DNA of 64,000 nucleotides from Adhaeribacter aerolatus (GCF_007991635.1 NZ_BJYS01000024.1:1-64000), one strand, 5' to 3'; positions 51,243 to 59,066 are shown, counted from the stretch's first letter. The notes: generated by a model not told the origin, from the letters alone. Numbers and translations are program-made.

Positions 51243-52442
51243 TCAATAAGTAATGTGGATGCCATAGCTTTCATCAGCCAGGATACCTTTCCATTCACTA
51301 ATTAAATTGCGGTAAGCGGTGCCCACGGGACGAATGTTGCGGTTAATATCATACAAGCCTAACTCATTTATTCTACCCGCATCCTCCCGCAGGGCAGAAT
51401 CCCAGTCTACCTGGTCGGTTAAACTATACCAGGTAAAGCCAACGAGAGGCACCCCGTCCTGTTTCAGCCGGTAGGCATTGGCCCATTGCCGCTGGAGCCA
51501 ATCAGCAGAGCCCGGCTCTTTCAAATTAGTTTCCGTATGCATCACAGGAAGTTTATAGCGGTTAAAATACTGGCTGGTAATCACGTAGTACCCAAAAACT
51601 TCACCGGAGGCGCTGGTGGTATGGTCTTGATGCACCATATGCTCATTGGTAATGTAATAATCGTTACCCATGATACATTTGGCCTTTACATTCTGATTGC
51701 CGAACCAGGTGTATTCCTCATCAGTCATGCCGTTCTGGAGCAGGTACTTATACATCGTTACGTCTACCGGGTAGCCATACGTTAAATCCAGCGATAAAAA
51801 GCGCTTCTGGTTCAGAAATTCAGCGTGCGGCCGGCAGCTAGGTTTTTCGGCATGGAAGTACTCTGTTGATTCACTTTGAATGAAAGTAGCCTGGGGTTGC
51901 ACCTCCAGAATGGCTTGCATGGCCAATACATTAGCTTTACACAAATGCTTTAAGGCTGTCACAAAGGTTTGGTCACTGGCTAAACGTTCGTTCCACCAGC
52001 CATACTGGGCCGAGAAGGTAGCGGCAATAAATATTTCGTTGATTGGGGTGTAGAATTGCAGGTAAGGAAACCGTTTGGCAAAGGCTTTGGCATATTGGGC
52101 AAAGTGAACCGGCCATTCCGGATTTTGAAAGCTACCGACCCAATCGGGTACTCCAAAATGGCACAAATCAACTAATGGCGTAATATTGAGTTCCTGCAAA
52201 TAGTTAAAGGTTTCGTCGGTAAAAGACCAATCATACTGGTTAGGCCCGGTATGCACTTTATAATAAGGGGGGCCATAGCGCAAAAATTCAATGCCTAATT
52301 CTTTTACCAGATTAAAATCTTCCCGCCAACGCTGGTAATGACCTGCTTTTTCCATTTCATCAATCCGCTTGGTGGTACCATCCGGTAATTGAATCGTTGG
52401 ATAGCTATTCTCAATGCCGGTGGCGAACATGAATTTGCTCAT
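51243..52442 (-). CDS. Glycoside hydrolase family 1 enzyme (beta-glucosidase-like)
   Basis: TIM-barrel glycosidase of 399 residues, without signal peptide. The acid/base Glu is in TPINEIF (about 136) and the nucleophile in MHTETN (about 302), both characteristic of GH1 and clan GH-A. LGIEFLRYGPPYYKVHTGPN and GFTWYSLTDQVDWDSAL are conserved barrel segments. It probably hydrolyses a beta-glycoside in the cytoplasm. It is shorter than typical GH1 proteins (about 450), and has no sugar-transport partner here, so it is an accessory gene of the island. Confidence 0.87.
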   Translation of the reverse strand: MSKFMFATGIENSYPTIQLPDGTTKRIDEMEKAGHYQRWREDFNLVKELGIEFLRYGPPYYKVHTGPNQYDWSFTDETFNYLQELNITPLVDLCHFGVPDWVGSFQNPEWPVHFAQYAKAFAKRFPYLQFYTPINEIFIAATFSAQYGWWNERLASDQTFVTALKHLCKANVLAMQAILEVQPQATFIQSESTEYFHAEKPSCRPHAEFLNQKRFLSLDLTYGYPVDVTMYKYLLQNGMTDEEYTWFGNQNVKAKCIMGNDYYITNEHMVHQDHTTSASGEVFGYYVITSQYFNRYKLPVMHTETNLKEPGSADWLQRQWANAYRLKQDGVPLVGFTWYSLTDQVDWDSALREDAGRINELGLYDINRNIRPVGTAYRNLISEWKGILADESYGIHITY

Positions 52443-52510
52443 CTGTTTAATTTTATTTAACTGTAATTACATCTTAAAATACAAACCCTTTTATTTATTG
52501 AGGCTCGGAT

Positions 52511-53239
52511 TTATAGTGTATTTAACCGTCCCCCATCCGCGACTAGGGTGGTTCCGTTAATATAGCGTGCTTCCTCCGAAGCCAGAAAGCAGATAGCCGC
52601 GGCAATATCCTCCGGCTTCCCAATAGTTCCAGTTACTTTTTCGGTACCATTTATTACGTTGGGGTTAGACCAAAGCATGGGCGTATCTACCGCGCCCGGA
52701 GCAACATTATTAATTCTTACCTGGTCGCTATCGTATTCCCGGCTCATTCCCCGGGTGAAGGCTTCCATGGCTCCTTTACTGGCAGCATAAGGAATTACAT
52801 TGGCCGTGGTATCATGGGCGTGTACGGAGCTTACATTAACGATGGCTCCCTGCTTCATATGGGGTAAACAATATTTGCTAAACAGAAATACCGACCGCAG
52901 ATTAACGGCCATTACCATATCCCATTCCTCTACGGATAATTCAACCAGGGGCTTAAAGGTCATTATGGCTGCGTTATTTACCAAAATATCAATTCTTTGC
53001 CACTTTCCCATTATTGTATTTACGGCAGCTTGAATGTCGCTCGGAATTCCGACGTCGGTCTTGATGAAAACGGCCTCCCCGCCTGCTTTTGAAATTTCAT
53101 CCACCACCGCATTCCCCTCTTGTGCCGTTCGGCTTAAAATGGCCACTTTACCGCCTTCAGCGGCTAACTGTAGGGATGTAGCGCGCCCTATGCCGGAACT
53201 CCCACCAGTTATCAGACACACTTTATCTTTAAAACGCAT
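52511..53239 (-). CDS. Short-chain dehydrogenase/reductase
   Basis: Classical SDR of 242 residues: NAD(P)-binding TGGSSGIGRATS, NNAAIM, catalytic Ser in VNVSSVHAH and Tyr/Lys in YAASKGA. The ATG at 53239 (MRFKDKVCLITGG) is preferred to 53311, which would add 24 atypical residues. Substrate unknown. It is on the same strand as the GH1 gene (68 bp apart) and may act on a sugar or polyol product of it, but this is inference. Confidence 0.9.
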   Translation of the reverse strand: MRFKDKVCLITGGSSGIGRATSLQLAAEGGKVAILSRTAQEGNAVVDEISKAGGEAVFIKTDVGIPSDIQAAVNTIMGKWQRIDILVNNAAIMTFKPLVELSVEEWDMVMAVNLRSVFLFSKYCLPHMKQGAIVNVSSVHAHDTTANVIPYAASKGAMEAFTRGMSREYDSDQVRINNVAPGAVDTPMLWSNPNVINGTEKVTGTIGKPEDIAAAICFLASEEARYINGTTLVADGGRLNTL

Positions 53240-53314
53240 CCATCTACTTGTTGAAAATAAAACATAGGCAGCTAACCCATTGCGTTGCAAACCAAACGAG
53301 TTAGCCGCCATAAA

Positions 53315-53653
53315 TTAACGTTGAGTGATTTGTTCATGGTGGCTGTGACAGGCTTCTGCGCATTCCTGGCAAGCCTGGGCACAACGTTGACAATGCTCAT
53401 GCTGGTGTTTAGCGCATTCTTCCGCACATTTGCGGCAAATCTCTTCGCAAAGAACCAGATATTGGTGACCAATAACCGATTGACTTTGTAAAAGCGCAAT
53501 AGCATGGCGGCAGGAATCGGCGCAATCCCGGTCCAGCTTTGCGCAATTAGCCATCATTCCCCCTTCCGAAAGACAATGGGAAAAACAAATTTCACACGTG
53601 TTTGCACAGTTTAATAATTTTTCGATAAGCTGCTGATGATTGTGGTTTTCCAT
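53315..53653 (-). CDS. Four-helix-bundle copper-storage protein (Csp-like)
   Basis: Protein of 112 residues with 16 Cys spaced along four predicted helices (LLNCANTCEICFSHC, NCAKLDRDCADSC, CEEICRKCAEEC, HCQRCAQACQECAEAC). This is the Csp/DUF326 four-helix bundle that stores many Cu(I) ions. There is no signal peptide, so it resembles the cytosolic Csp3. It also has a His-rich loop (HQHEHC). Its gene is monocistronic, with an operator-like 19-bp repeat upstream at 53680. Assignment is strong. Confidence 0.9.
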   Translation of the reverse strand: MENHNHQQLIEKLLNCANTCEICFSHCLSEGGMMANCAKLDRDCADSCRHAIALLQSQSVIGHQYLVLCEEICRKCAEECAKHQHEHCQRCAQACQECAEACHSHHEQITQR

Positions 53654-53679
53654 AGTTTTTAAATTTTACATTGACATTT

Positions 53680-53698
53680 ATTTAGATTAACTTTGAAT
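53680..53698. promoter_or_regulatory. Operator-like site upstream of the Csp gene
   Basis: ATTTAGATTAACTTTGAAT shares the ATTTAGA...A frame with the iron-operon repeats at 12100 and 12161. It begins 27 bp upstream of the ATG. No good -7 box is seen, so the promoter itself is unclear. Confidence 0.35.
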
Positions 53699-54082
53699 AA
53701 AAAATTACGCACTTAACTATATTAGGTTATTTTTATTGTTAACAGCTGCAAGCTGATGAATTAGTATAGAGATGCGCAGACCTGGATTTGCCAACCTGTT
53801 CAGCTGCCTAACCATAAAACATGGACAAAATTATTTAAATTATAAACAAAAGTTACGGCGCTTCCTATAGATATAGCATAATAGAACAAATAATGGGACC
53901 AGTAGAAAAGTTTACTTATTCTCCTGCTTCTTCTACTCTTTTATGAGGTGAAAACTGCAATAATATTACATCTATATATAGATTTAATACGTACTAATTC
54001 TAAAGGCGGAAACTTCAATATATGCAAAAAATAAGCCGTCTTTGCTCAAAGGGTTTATTCTTAAAAATTCAAAACAAGCATT
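53699..54082. other. Intergenic region, nothing recognised
   Basis: AT-rich region between the divergent Csp gene and the small ORF at 54083. AGTAGAA and TTCTACT form a loose inverted repeat near 53899-53938, but no gene or clear promoter is supported. Confidence 0.45.
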
Positions 54083-54226
54083 ATGGAAGACATTCAAGCT
54101 ATTAAACCGGGCCCAAAACCAAAAAAAGATGATGGGTCGTATGATGAAAGAAGACGAGTTACGCCAGAGAAAAAGGAAAAATACTCCCCTCCTCTCAAAC
54201 CGCACAAACATAAGCCCAAGGATTAG
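54083..54226 (+). CDS. Small basic Pro/Lys-rich protein (47 aa)
   Basis: ATG at 54083 opens a 47-codon frame: MEDIQAIKPGPKPKKDDGSY then ERRRVTPEKKEKYSPPL and KPHKHKPKD. Strongly basic, Pro-rich and likely disordered. An intrinsic terminator follows 52 bp later, supporting a real transcript. Function unknown; such tails can bind nucleic acid. Confidence 0.45.
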   Translation: MEDIQAIKPGPKPKKDDGSYDERRRVTPEKKEKYSPPLKPHKHKPKD

Positions 54227-54277
54227 TGATTTTTGATGTCCTAAAATAAGAGGAAATATTTCTGGTTAAATTAATAG

Positions 54278-54309
54278 AACCTGTGGGCTTATTCTCACAG
54301 GTTTTTTTA
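54278..54309 (+). terminator. Intrinsic terminator before higBA
   Basis: AACCTGTG / CACAGGTT with a 10-nt loop followed by a run of T (54302-54308). It ends the transcript of the small basic protein and separates it from the higBA promoter. Confidence 0.75.
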
Positions 54310-54339
54310 CGAATAAAATTTTAATAATTTTTAATCTTA

Positions 54340-54370
54340 TTGTAACCTATTACGTAACAGGTTATATTTG
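54340..54370 (+). promoter_or_regulatory. higBA promoter with HigA operator
   Basis: -33 TTG (54340-54342), 20 nt, then -7 TATATTTG (54363-54370, full match). The spacer is an inverted repeat TAACCT-N10-AGGTTA (54343-54364) with a perfect TTACGTAA core (54350-54357). The HigB ATG is at 54375, only 4 bp after the -7 box, implying a leaderless or near-leaderless message. Confidence 0.6.
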
Positions 54371-54374
54371 CAAC

Positions 54375-54659
54375 ATGATTGTGAGTTTTAAGCACAAGGG
54401 TTTAGAGCGCTTCTTCCGGAAGGGAGATAGCTCTAAGCTAAATCAAACGCACCTGCCCAAGATTAGAAGGATTCTGGCCCAATTAAACGCTGCTCAGCAG
54501 GTACAGGATGTTAACGTTCCTGGGTGGGACTTGCACCCTTTAAAGGGAAATCTTAAAGACCATTGGTCAGTAAAGGTCAACGGGAATTACCGGATAACTT
54601 TTATATTTATTGAGGAAAAAGTAGAGGTACTAGATATAAATTACCTAGATTACCATTAA
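54375..54659 (+). CDS. higB: HigB-type toxin (RelE/ParE superfamily)
   Basis: Toxin of 94 residues with the RelE-like mRNA interferase fold: MIVSFKHKGLERFFRKGDSS, WDLHPLKGNLKDHWSVKVNG and YRITFIFIEEKVEVLDINYLDYH (end in part) match HigB. It cleaves mRNA at the ribosome and is neutralised by HigA. The antitoxin gene follows after 18 bp, the toxin-first order typical of hig modules. On a mobile element it should act in plasmid or ICE stabilisation. Confidence 0.92.
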   Translation: MIVSFKHKGLERFFRKGDSSKLNQTHLPKIRRILAQLNAAQQVQDVNVPGWDLHPLKGNLKDHWSVKVNGNYRITFIFIEEKVEVLDINYLDYH

Positions 54660-54677
54660 CCCAATCAAATTTAAATT

Positions 54678-54968
54678 ATGATAATGTTTAACCCGCCGCA
54701 TCCCGGCGAAATTTTAAGAGAATACACGGACGCAACGGAACTATCCGTAACGCAAATAGCGGCCAAGTTGCACATAAGCCGAAAAGTGCTTTCGCAAATT
54801 TTAAATGGCCATGCGGGTATTAGTGCCGAAATGGCCTGGAAGCTTTCCGCTGCTTTTAGCACTACACCTGATGTCTGGATTAATTTGCAGAAACAGTATG
54901 ACTTGTGGCAGGCCAAGCAGAAGGTCGATATCTCCCAAATACCGCAATTGCTCGTGCAGGCAGCATAA
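54678..54968 (+). CDS. higA: HigA-type antitoxin (XRE family)
   Basis: Antitoxin of 96 residues with an XRE helix-turn-helix: HPGEILREYTDATELSVTQI and AKLHISRKVLSQILNGHAGI, typical of HigA. It should bind HigB and repress the higBA promoter through the inverted repeat at 54343-54364. It is 18 bp downstream of higB. The preferred start may be the second Met (MFNPPHPGE), two codons in. Confidence 0.93.
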   Translation: MIMFNPPHPGEILREYTDATELSVTQIAAKLHISRKVLSQILNGHAGISAEMAWKLSAAFSTTPDVWINLQKQYDLWQAKQKVDISQIPQLLVQAA

Positions 54969-55358
54969 TCAGGTATCAAACTAAAAAAGTTATTTTTTCT
55001 TCCCTTTTGTAATTTACCATTGCCACCAACGGCATTTCTTTTTTGCCGGTGCTGATTCTTTCGGCGGCTGCTTTAGTACCGATTCTTTATTTTGTTTTTG
55101 ACCCAGCAGAAGGTTCGTACAGGCGAAGAGGCGTTAAGCGGGCAAACAGGCTAAAACGGGTCCAGTAGGAAAATTCTATATATAGTCATGTCGTTAAGAA
55201 TGGCAGGGTAGCAGCCATCCGGGAGCAGGCCCAGATAAGCACCTGAGTATTTAATTTCCCTGTAAATGCACCAAAAATGTGCCCAAAAAAAGGCCCGCAG
55301 AGGGGCCTAAAGGCTTTTCGCCTGAATCCATAAAATAATATTTAAGTGGGGTTCTTGA
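54969..55358. other. Intergenic region with possible non-ATG ORF
   Basis: After higA, a frame open from 55019 to the stop 55166-55168 encodes one hydrophobic helix (FLPVLILSAAALVPILYFVF) and a basic tail (RRRGVKRANRLKRVQ), but has no ATG; a TTG at 55043 could serve. The word TTCCCTTTTGTAATTTA, here at 54999-55015, recurs upstream at about 15091-15107. The rest shows nothing recognised apart from the terminator at 55284-55308. Confidence 0.35.
55284..55308 (-). terminator. Terminator of the 60-aa membrane protein gene
   Basis: Stem AGGCCC / GGGCCT with a 6-nt loop; on the minus strand a run of seven T follows. It lies about 50 bp after the stop of the small membrane protein gene at 55359-55541. 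Confidence 0.7.
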
Positions 55359-55541
55359 TTATTGGGAGAGCATAAACATGCACAGGATGCTGCCGGTCAT
55401 ATTAAAAAGAAAAGAAATAATGCTAAGGGTTTTGTAAGTCTCCCTTTCCATAAATTCCTGCCGTTCATTTCGGCTTAATACGTAAGTACAAAGAAGACCG
55501 ATAGTAAGGCTGACAATAATGATATAAGGTATCACATCCAT
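55359..55541 (-). CDS. Small membrane protein, unknown (60 aa)
   Basis: Protein of 60 residues with two hydrophobic helices (VIPYIIIVSLTIGLLCTYVL, LFNMTGSILCMFMLS) and a charged middle (RNERQEFMERETYK). No family recognised. It has its own terminator, and its promoter region is short. Maybe a small accessory of the mobile element. Confidence 0.5.
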   Translation of the reverse strand: MDVIPYIIIVSLTIGLLCTYVLSRNERQEFMERETYKTLSIISFLFNMTGSILCMFMLSQ

Positions 55542-55598
55542 GGCTTTCTATTATTTAGTAATAAGTTAAAATACGGCGAAATTAAAAAGTTGACAATA

Positions 55599-55913
55599 TT
55601 AGAAAAGGGTGGTACGAACTAAGTCTTTTTTAATTTCTTCCCAGGGACGGGCTGTGATTTTACCCTCTAGAAAGTCACGCTTGGCTTGTAGTAGCTCTTT
55701 TGCCTCCGCATCAGAAATTTCTGTGACTACCTGAAAAGTTTCGCCGTCTGACTCAAGACCTTCGACATATAAGCTAATAGCCTTCTTAGCCAGTTTGATA
55801 GCCTCTTCCGTTGTTTCGCTTTGGGTGAAGCATCCAGGCAGCGTAGGCACGCTTACGCTGAATCCTCCTTCTTCCTGTGGAGTAAGCAATATGCGATAAG
55901 TGCGCTGTTTCAT
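55599..55913 (-). CDS. HicB-like antitoxin without visible HicA
   Basis: Protein of 104 residues with the HicB RNase-H-like fold: RILLTPQEEGGFSVSVPTLP then GCFTQSETTEEAIKLAKKAI. HicB normally pairs with the HicA toxin, encoded next to it, but neither side holds a HicA-like gene. The C-terminal part (QAKRDFLEGKITARPWEEIK) differs from the DNA-binding HicB tail and is reminiscent of addiction-module partners. It could be a solitary antitoxin remnant. Confidence 0.75.
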   Translation of the reverse strand: MKQRTYRILLTPQEEGGFSVSVPTLPGCFTQSETTEEAIKLAKKAISLYVEGLESDGETFQVVTEISDAEAKELLQAKRDFLEGKITARPWEEIKKDLVRTTLF

Positions 55914-56027
55914 AAGTACAAGTTTACTGATTCAGAATAGTAAGTGATTTTTTCATCCCTTTTGTAAATACTTTTTCTTTAGTTCTAACGAAGCCCCAGC
56001 ACTTTGCGGAACAGGCCATCTTTGCTT

Positions 56028-57065
56028 TTATCTTAATTTTGGTCCTTTCGGTTTTTGCTTTAGATCCTCACCAATATTTTGCCCTTTGGCAATTTTTTCC
56101 AATTGTAAAACAGACTGCTCAAACCGTTTTGCATCTTTGAAATCCTGGGTTCCGGGTGCAATGACTGAATGATTAAAAACAGCTTTTATAACTTTATTAA
56201 AACTATCCTTATGCTGTACTATATTTTTCTCATTAAATCGGGTTTCAGTCAGGCGCTGAAGATATACTTCCAGTGGCTCCGTACCCCGGAGCGAGGAATG
56301 GATTTCCATTAGCCGGATGCCTGTAACATCAAACTCTCTTTTAACTTCCATTCTCGCCAATTCCTCGCTTAGAAGTGGGGTGGTCGATGCGGGAGTGTTA
56401 CGGATCTGCTCGGCTTCTTTGGTTTGTATGGGCCTGGTAATTCCCCGTAATAAATTTTTTAATTCGTCAAGGTTCTCGTTATTGTTTGGTGCACCATGCT
56501 TCCGGATTATACCTAAATCTCTTGCCCGGTTATAATCCTCCTTATTATTCATGCTAAAAAAATCAATGCTGTAACCGGCCTGAATTCCTAATTGCGAAAT
56601 AGCAGCTTGCATACTCCTTCCGTTACCCTCGCGAAAAACATGGGTATAATTATATTGATCGAGATAAAAAGCGGTCCGGTCAATAAATTTATCTATGGGT
56701 AAACCAATCAAATAATTTTCTTTCGCTAATTGATTCGACAGGGCTTTTAAATTTTTGTCTATATCGGTATAAGGAGCGAATACCATAATTTCCCGTTCCC
56801 CGGTGGCATAACTTTGCTTATGTCCCTGAAATTCCCGGTCAGCTCTGGTTTCCCCGGCCCAGGGGTAAATTCTTCCGAATAAGGCTTTATGGATTTCCTG
56901 AAAATGGTCTTTATCAAATTTCCCCCCGGGTATCCCTCCCCTATCGTTTAATTGGGATAATTTTAAAAAGGAAATGTTAGCTTCCTGTTGGGACAGATCT
57001 TTGGCATTGGTTATGTTTAAATTATTAATTAATACGCCGTTGCTATCCGAAAAAAGATCTGCCAT
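56028..57065 (-). CDS. Fic-domain AMP-transferase (VbhT-like toxin)
   Basis: Fic protein of 345 residues. The Fic core is at about 45-190; catalytic motif HVFREGNGR is at 142-150, intact with the His and the phosphate-binding Gly/Asn/Arg, so it should transfer AMP or a related group to a target protein. FGRIYPWAGETR and the flap-like DREFQGHKQSYA region are conserved. A C-terminal helical region follows and ends in a basic QKPKGPKLR tail. The upstream gene resembles the VbhA antitoxin, 12 bp away; together they resemble the VbhA-VbhT module of conjugative elements. Confidence 0.9.
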   Translation of the reverse strand: MADLFSDSNGVLINNLNITNAKDLSQQEANISFLKLSQLNDRGGIPGGKFDKDHFQEIHKALFGRIYPWAGETRADREFQGHKQSYATGEREIMVFAPYTDIDKNLKALSNQLAKENYLIGLPIDKFIDRTAFYLDQYNYTHVFREGNGRSMQAAISQLGIQAGYSIDFFSMNNKEDYNRARDLGIIRKHGAPNNNENLDELKNLLRGITRPIQTKEAEQIRNTPASTTPLLSEELARMEVKREFDVTGIRLMEIHSSLRGTEPLEVYLQRLTETRFNEKNIVQHKDSFNKVIKAVFNHSVIAPGTQDFKDAKRFEQSVLQLEKIAKGQNIGEDLKQKPKGPKLR

Positions 57066-57068
57066 ATT

Positions 57069-57081
57069 TTACAATTGTTAA
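57069..57081 (-). promoter_or_regulatory. TTAACAATTGTAA element upstream of fic
   Basis: On the minus strand reads TTAACAATTGTAA, 3 bp before the ATG, overlapping the end of the VbhA-like gene. The same 13-mer is at 59067-59079 before DUF932; a 16-bp palindrome with the same core is at 57999-58014. Confidence 0.4.
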
Positions 57082-57332
57082 AAACGGCCTTCGGTAGTAA
57101 CAGGGGGAAATTTCCGCTTGATCTCGGCAAATAATTTATCTTCGACTTCTTCTAAAGTCAATTCCCCATCGATATAGCGTTGCATGAGGCCCAGGGTAAA
57201 ATCATCTGGCATGGGAGCATTGGTAATAGTGCAGGCAAGGGAATTTAGGACTAACTTTTCTCTTTTATTTCTGGCTGCCAATTGCTCGGTGCTTAATCCG
57301 GGGGGCGCTGCTTTAAATACGTCTAACTTCAT
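57078..57332 (-). CDS. VbhA-like antitoxin
   Basis: Small protein of 84 residues; LVLNSLACTITNAPMPDDFT and LGLMQRYIDGELTLEEVEDK align by eye with VbhA (NALASQRLEG...VVVGELETSDV), the antitoxin that blocks Fic toxins by inserting a Glu into their active site. At the inhibitory helix, S-x3-E-G of VbhA is here C-x3-N-A (Cys34, Asn38), so the key Glu is absent. It is adjacent to and upstream of fic (12 bp), the normal order. Inhibition must work differently or be lost. Confidence 0.7.
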   Translation of the reverse strand: MKLDVFKAAPPGLSTEQLAARNKREKLVLNSLACTITNAPMPDDFTLGLMQRYIDGELTLEEVEDKLFAEIKRKFPPVTTEGRF

Positions 57333-57522
57333 AAAATCAGGTTTTTTTATAAGAATCGAATCGAAAAAAAGTTAAAACAGCTACCTAATAGCGTTCTAAC
57401 TATAGAACAAATTTAAGCCTTTTTAATTCCTGGCGTACGATGGCAATTGGGACCTAATTGGCGGCCGGAAAAGATTGGGAAAAATTAGGGCAAGCGTAAA
57501 AGCTTGCCCAGATTTTAAAATT

Positions 57523-57930
57523 TCAGAATAAAGGTAGCTGCTGGCCCGGCACTACCATATCTAAGGTAACGCCATAAATTTTGAGCGCTTCCAAAATTTT
57601 AGGGTGCAGGCGGTACCGGTTCAGATTTTCTAAAATATGGTTTACTTTAATTCTTAATCCTTCTTTAGCGGTTAAGTATCCGGTTCCTAATTCGTTCGGA
57701 TTATGGCTGGCGCTGGACGATCCTCCTTCAAAGCTGCAGACCTGATTACTGGCATAATCCTCTCCTACGCACCACCGGCCGTTTAGGGGATGCTGCGCTA
57801 CGGTAATGGTTAAATAATTAGCCAGATCTACATAACAGGAAAAAGCTTTTTCGGGGTTTGTGCAAACGTGGTTCTGGTTAAAAAAATATTCTTTAAAAAA
57901 GGATTCTGGATTTAATTTTACAGCTTCCAT
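57523..57930 (-). CDS. Mobile-element protein with C-terminal clamp-binding-like motif
   Basis: Unrecognised soluble protein of 135 residues, of a kind seen on Bacteroidota mobile elements. The middle is basic-hydrophobic (YLTITVAQHPLNGRWCVGED) and the C-terminus is GQQLPLF; its last five residues, QLPLF (131-135), resemble the beta-sliding-clamp-binding consensus QL(S/D)LF. That would recruit the protein to the host replication clamp. It lies between Fic/VbhA and DUF932, alone in its unit. Confidence 0.65.
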   Translation of the reverse strand: MEAVKLNPESFFKEYFFNQNHVCTNPEKAFSCYVDLANYLTITVAQHPLNGRWCVGEDYASNQVCSFEGGSSSASHNPNELGTGYLTAKEGLRIKVNHILENLNRYRLHPKILEALKIYGVTLDMVVPGQQLPLF

Positions 57931-57998
57931 AAAGAGATTTTTAAATTAAAACAATTGGAAAAAATTAAGGCAAAATTGATACTTTTCGAAAATGGGAG

Positions 57999-58014
57999 TT
58001 TTACAATTGTAAAA
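57999..58014. promoter_or_regulatory. Perfect 16-bp palindrome TTTTACAATTGTAAAA
   Basis: Perfect palindrome 69 bp upstream of the gene at 57523-57930 and downstream of the DUF932 terminator. It has the core of the 13-mer found upstream of fic and DUF932; a CAATTG also lies at 57952-57957. A shared regulator is a possible explanation. Confidence 0.5.
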
Positions 58015-58023
58015 AGTGCTGGA

Positions 58024-58058
58024 GAAGCCGGTAAAAACGGGTTGCTCTTACCGGCTTC
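58024..58058 (-). terminator. Hairpin after the DUF932 gene
   Basis: GAAGCCGGTAA / TTACCGGCTTC, 11-bp perfect arms with a 13-nt loop, 11 bp after the DUF932 stop. It has no strong U-tract on the minus strand, though a TTTTT lies a few bases on. Confidence 0.55.
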
Positions 58059-58068
58059 TTTCCGCCCC

Positions 58069-59055
58069 TTAAAGCGCCATTTGGGCGATATTATGAAAAG
58101 CTTTTTGATCAGCTTTAAACCTCTCGTTAATGGTTAAGGCCGATTTACCGTTAAAAAGGGCATAATTAGCAGCATTATATAAAAGCCATAAATTAGCGTC
58201 GGTCTGCAATTCCTGCTCTTCAACCCGTAACCGTTCTACCGCCATGGAAGCCAGTTTTTTCGGCAATCCGGATTCCAAAATAACCTGTTGAACATCGGCA
58301 TCAGTAGGTAAGGCCACCTGAACCAATTTATTATAAATGGCACCCGTTACGGAACTGTTTTGAGCCGTGAAATTTTTTAAGATTTTAGTTAAATGCTCTT
58401 TGAAAAATTCCAGATTTAAACCTTTATGGTGAAAAGTTTCGGCCAATATTTTTTCTTCTTTTTTAATCCGCTCGATATTTACGTGTTCTACTTTTTCTTT
58501 TAAAGCATCCAGATATTTTTTAGGCTGGCCATTGGCTAACCAATTAAAATATTCCTCATAACTCATAAATTCGTCTGCCCATCCCATCAGGCCATTCGCG
58601 CAAATCTGGCGGTAATAAGATATTCTTACTTTATCCTCGTTCGTACTTTCAATGCTTGAGCCTTGAATGTTAAAAGGACTTTTTCCGGTATAAGAATTAT
58701 TGATGATGAGGTTTTTGTATATGCGCTCATTGCCTACTTTCAGGCTATCAGGAAGAATAATATTGATACCAAAATCACCTCGGGAAGTATAACGGGCATC
58801 AATTTTATAATCTGTTGCCACGCTGTCCACGACCGACCGAAGAAAATCATTGGGTATTAAAGTATATTCATCTGATTGCAGGGCAAAAACGTGTTGGGTA
58901 CCATCGGGCATATAGCCAACGATTGCCCGTTGTCTATCGGATGGCAGCAATTTATAAGAGCCGGGTAAAAGGTCTTGTAATTTTTCTTCCACTATGGGAA
59001 AGCAGATATTATCCCAGGAAGTTGCTTTTTCTAAAATTGTGCTTTGCGTTGCCAT
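58069..59055 (-). CDS. DUF932 protein of mobile elements
   Basis: Cytoplasmic protein of 328 residues matching DUF932 (phage/plasmid-like protein TIGR03299 type): LQDLLPGSYKLLPSDRQRAI, SRGDFGINIILPDSLKVGN and RQICANGLMGWADEFMSYEE. DUF932 proteins are very frequent on conjugative plasmids and phages, where they are thought to act in DNA maintenance, but the mechanism is unknown. The gene is preceded by two candidate control sites (59067-59079 and 59101-59126). Confidence 0.88.
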   Translation of the reverse strand: MATQSTILEKATSWDNICFPIVEEKLQDLLPGSYKLLPSDRQRAIVGYMPDGTQHVFALQSDEYTLIPNDFLRSVVDSVATDYKIDARYTSRGDFGINIILPDSLKVGNERIYKNLIINNSYTGKSPFNIQGSSIESTNEDKVRISYYRQICANGLMGWADEFMSYEEYFNWLANGQPKKYLDALKEKVEHVNIERIKKEEKILAETFHHKGLNLEFFKEHLTKILKNFTAQNSSVTGAIYNKLVQVALPTDADVQQVILESGLPKKLASMAVERLRVEEQELQTDANLWLLYNAANYALFNGKSALTINERFKADQKAFHNIAQMAL

Positions 59056-59066
59056 AATCTTTTTAG

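Noticed and set aside
55982-56026. Extra in-window tail KDGLFRKVLGLR after the fic stop
   Set aside because: It is in a different frame from fic and is closed by a stop on the 5' side; no evidence for frameshifting.
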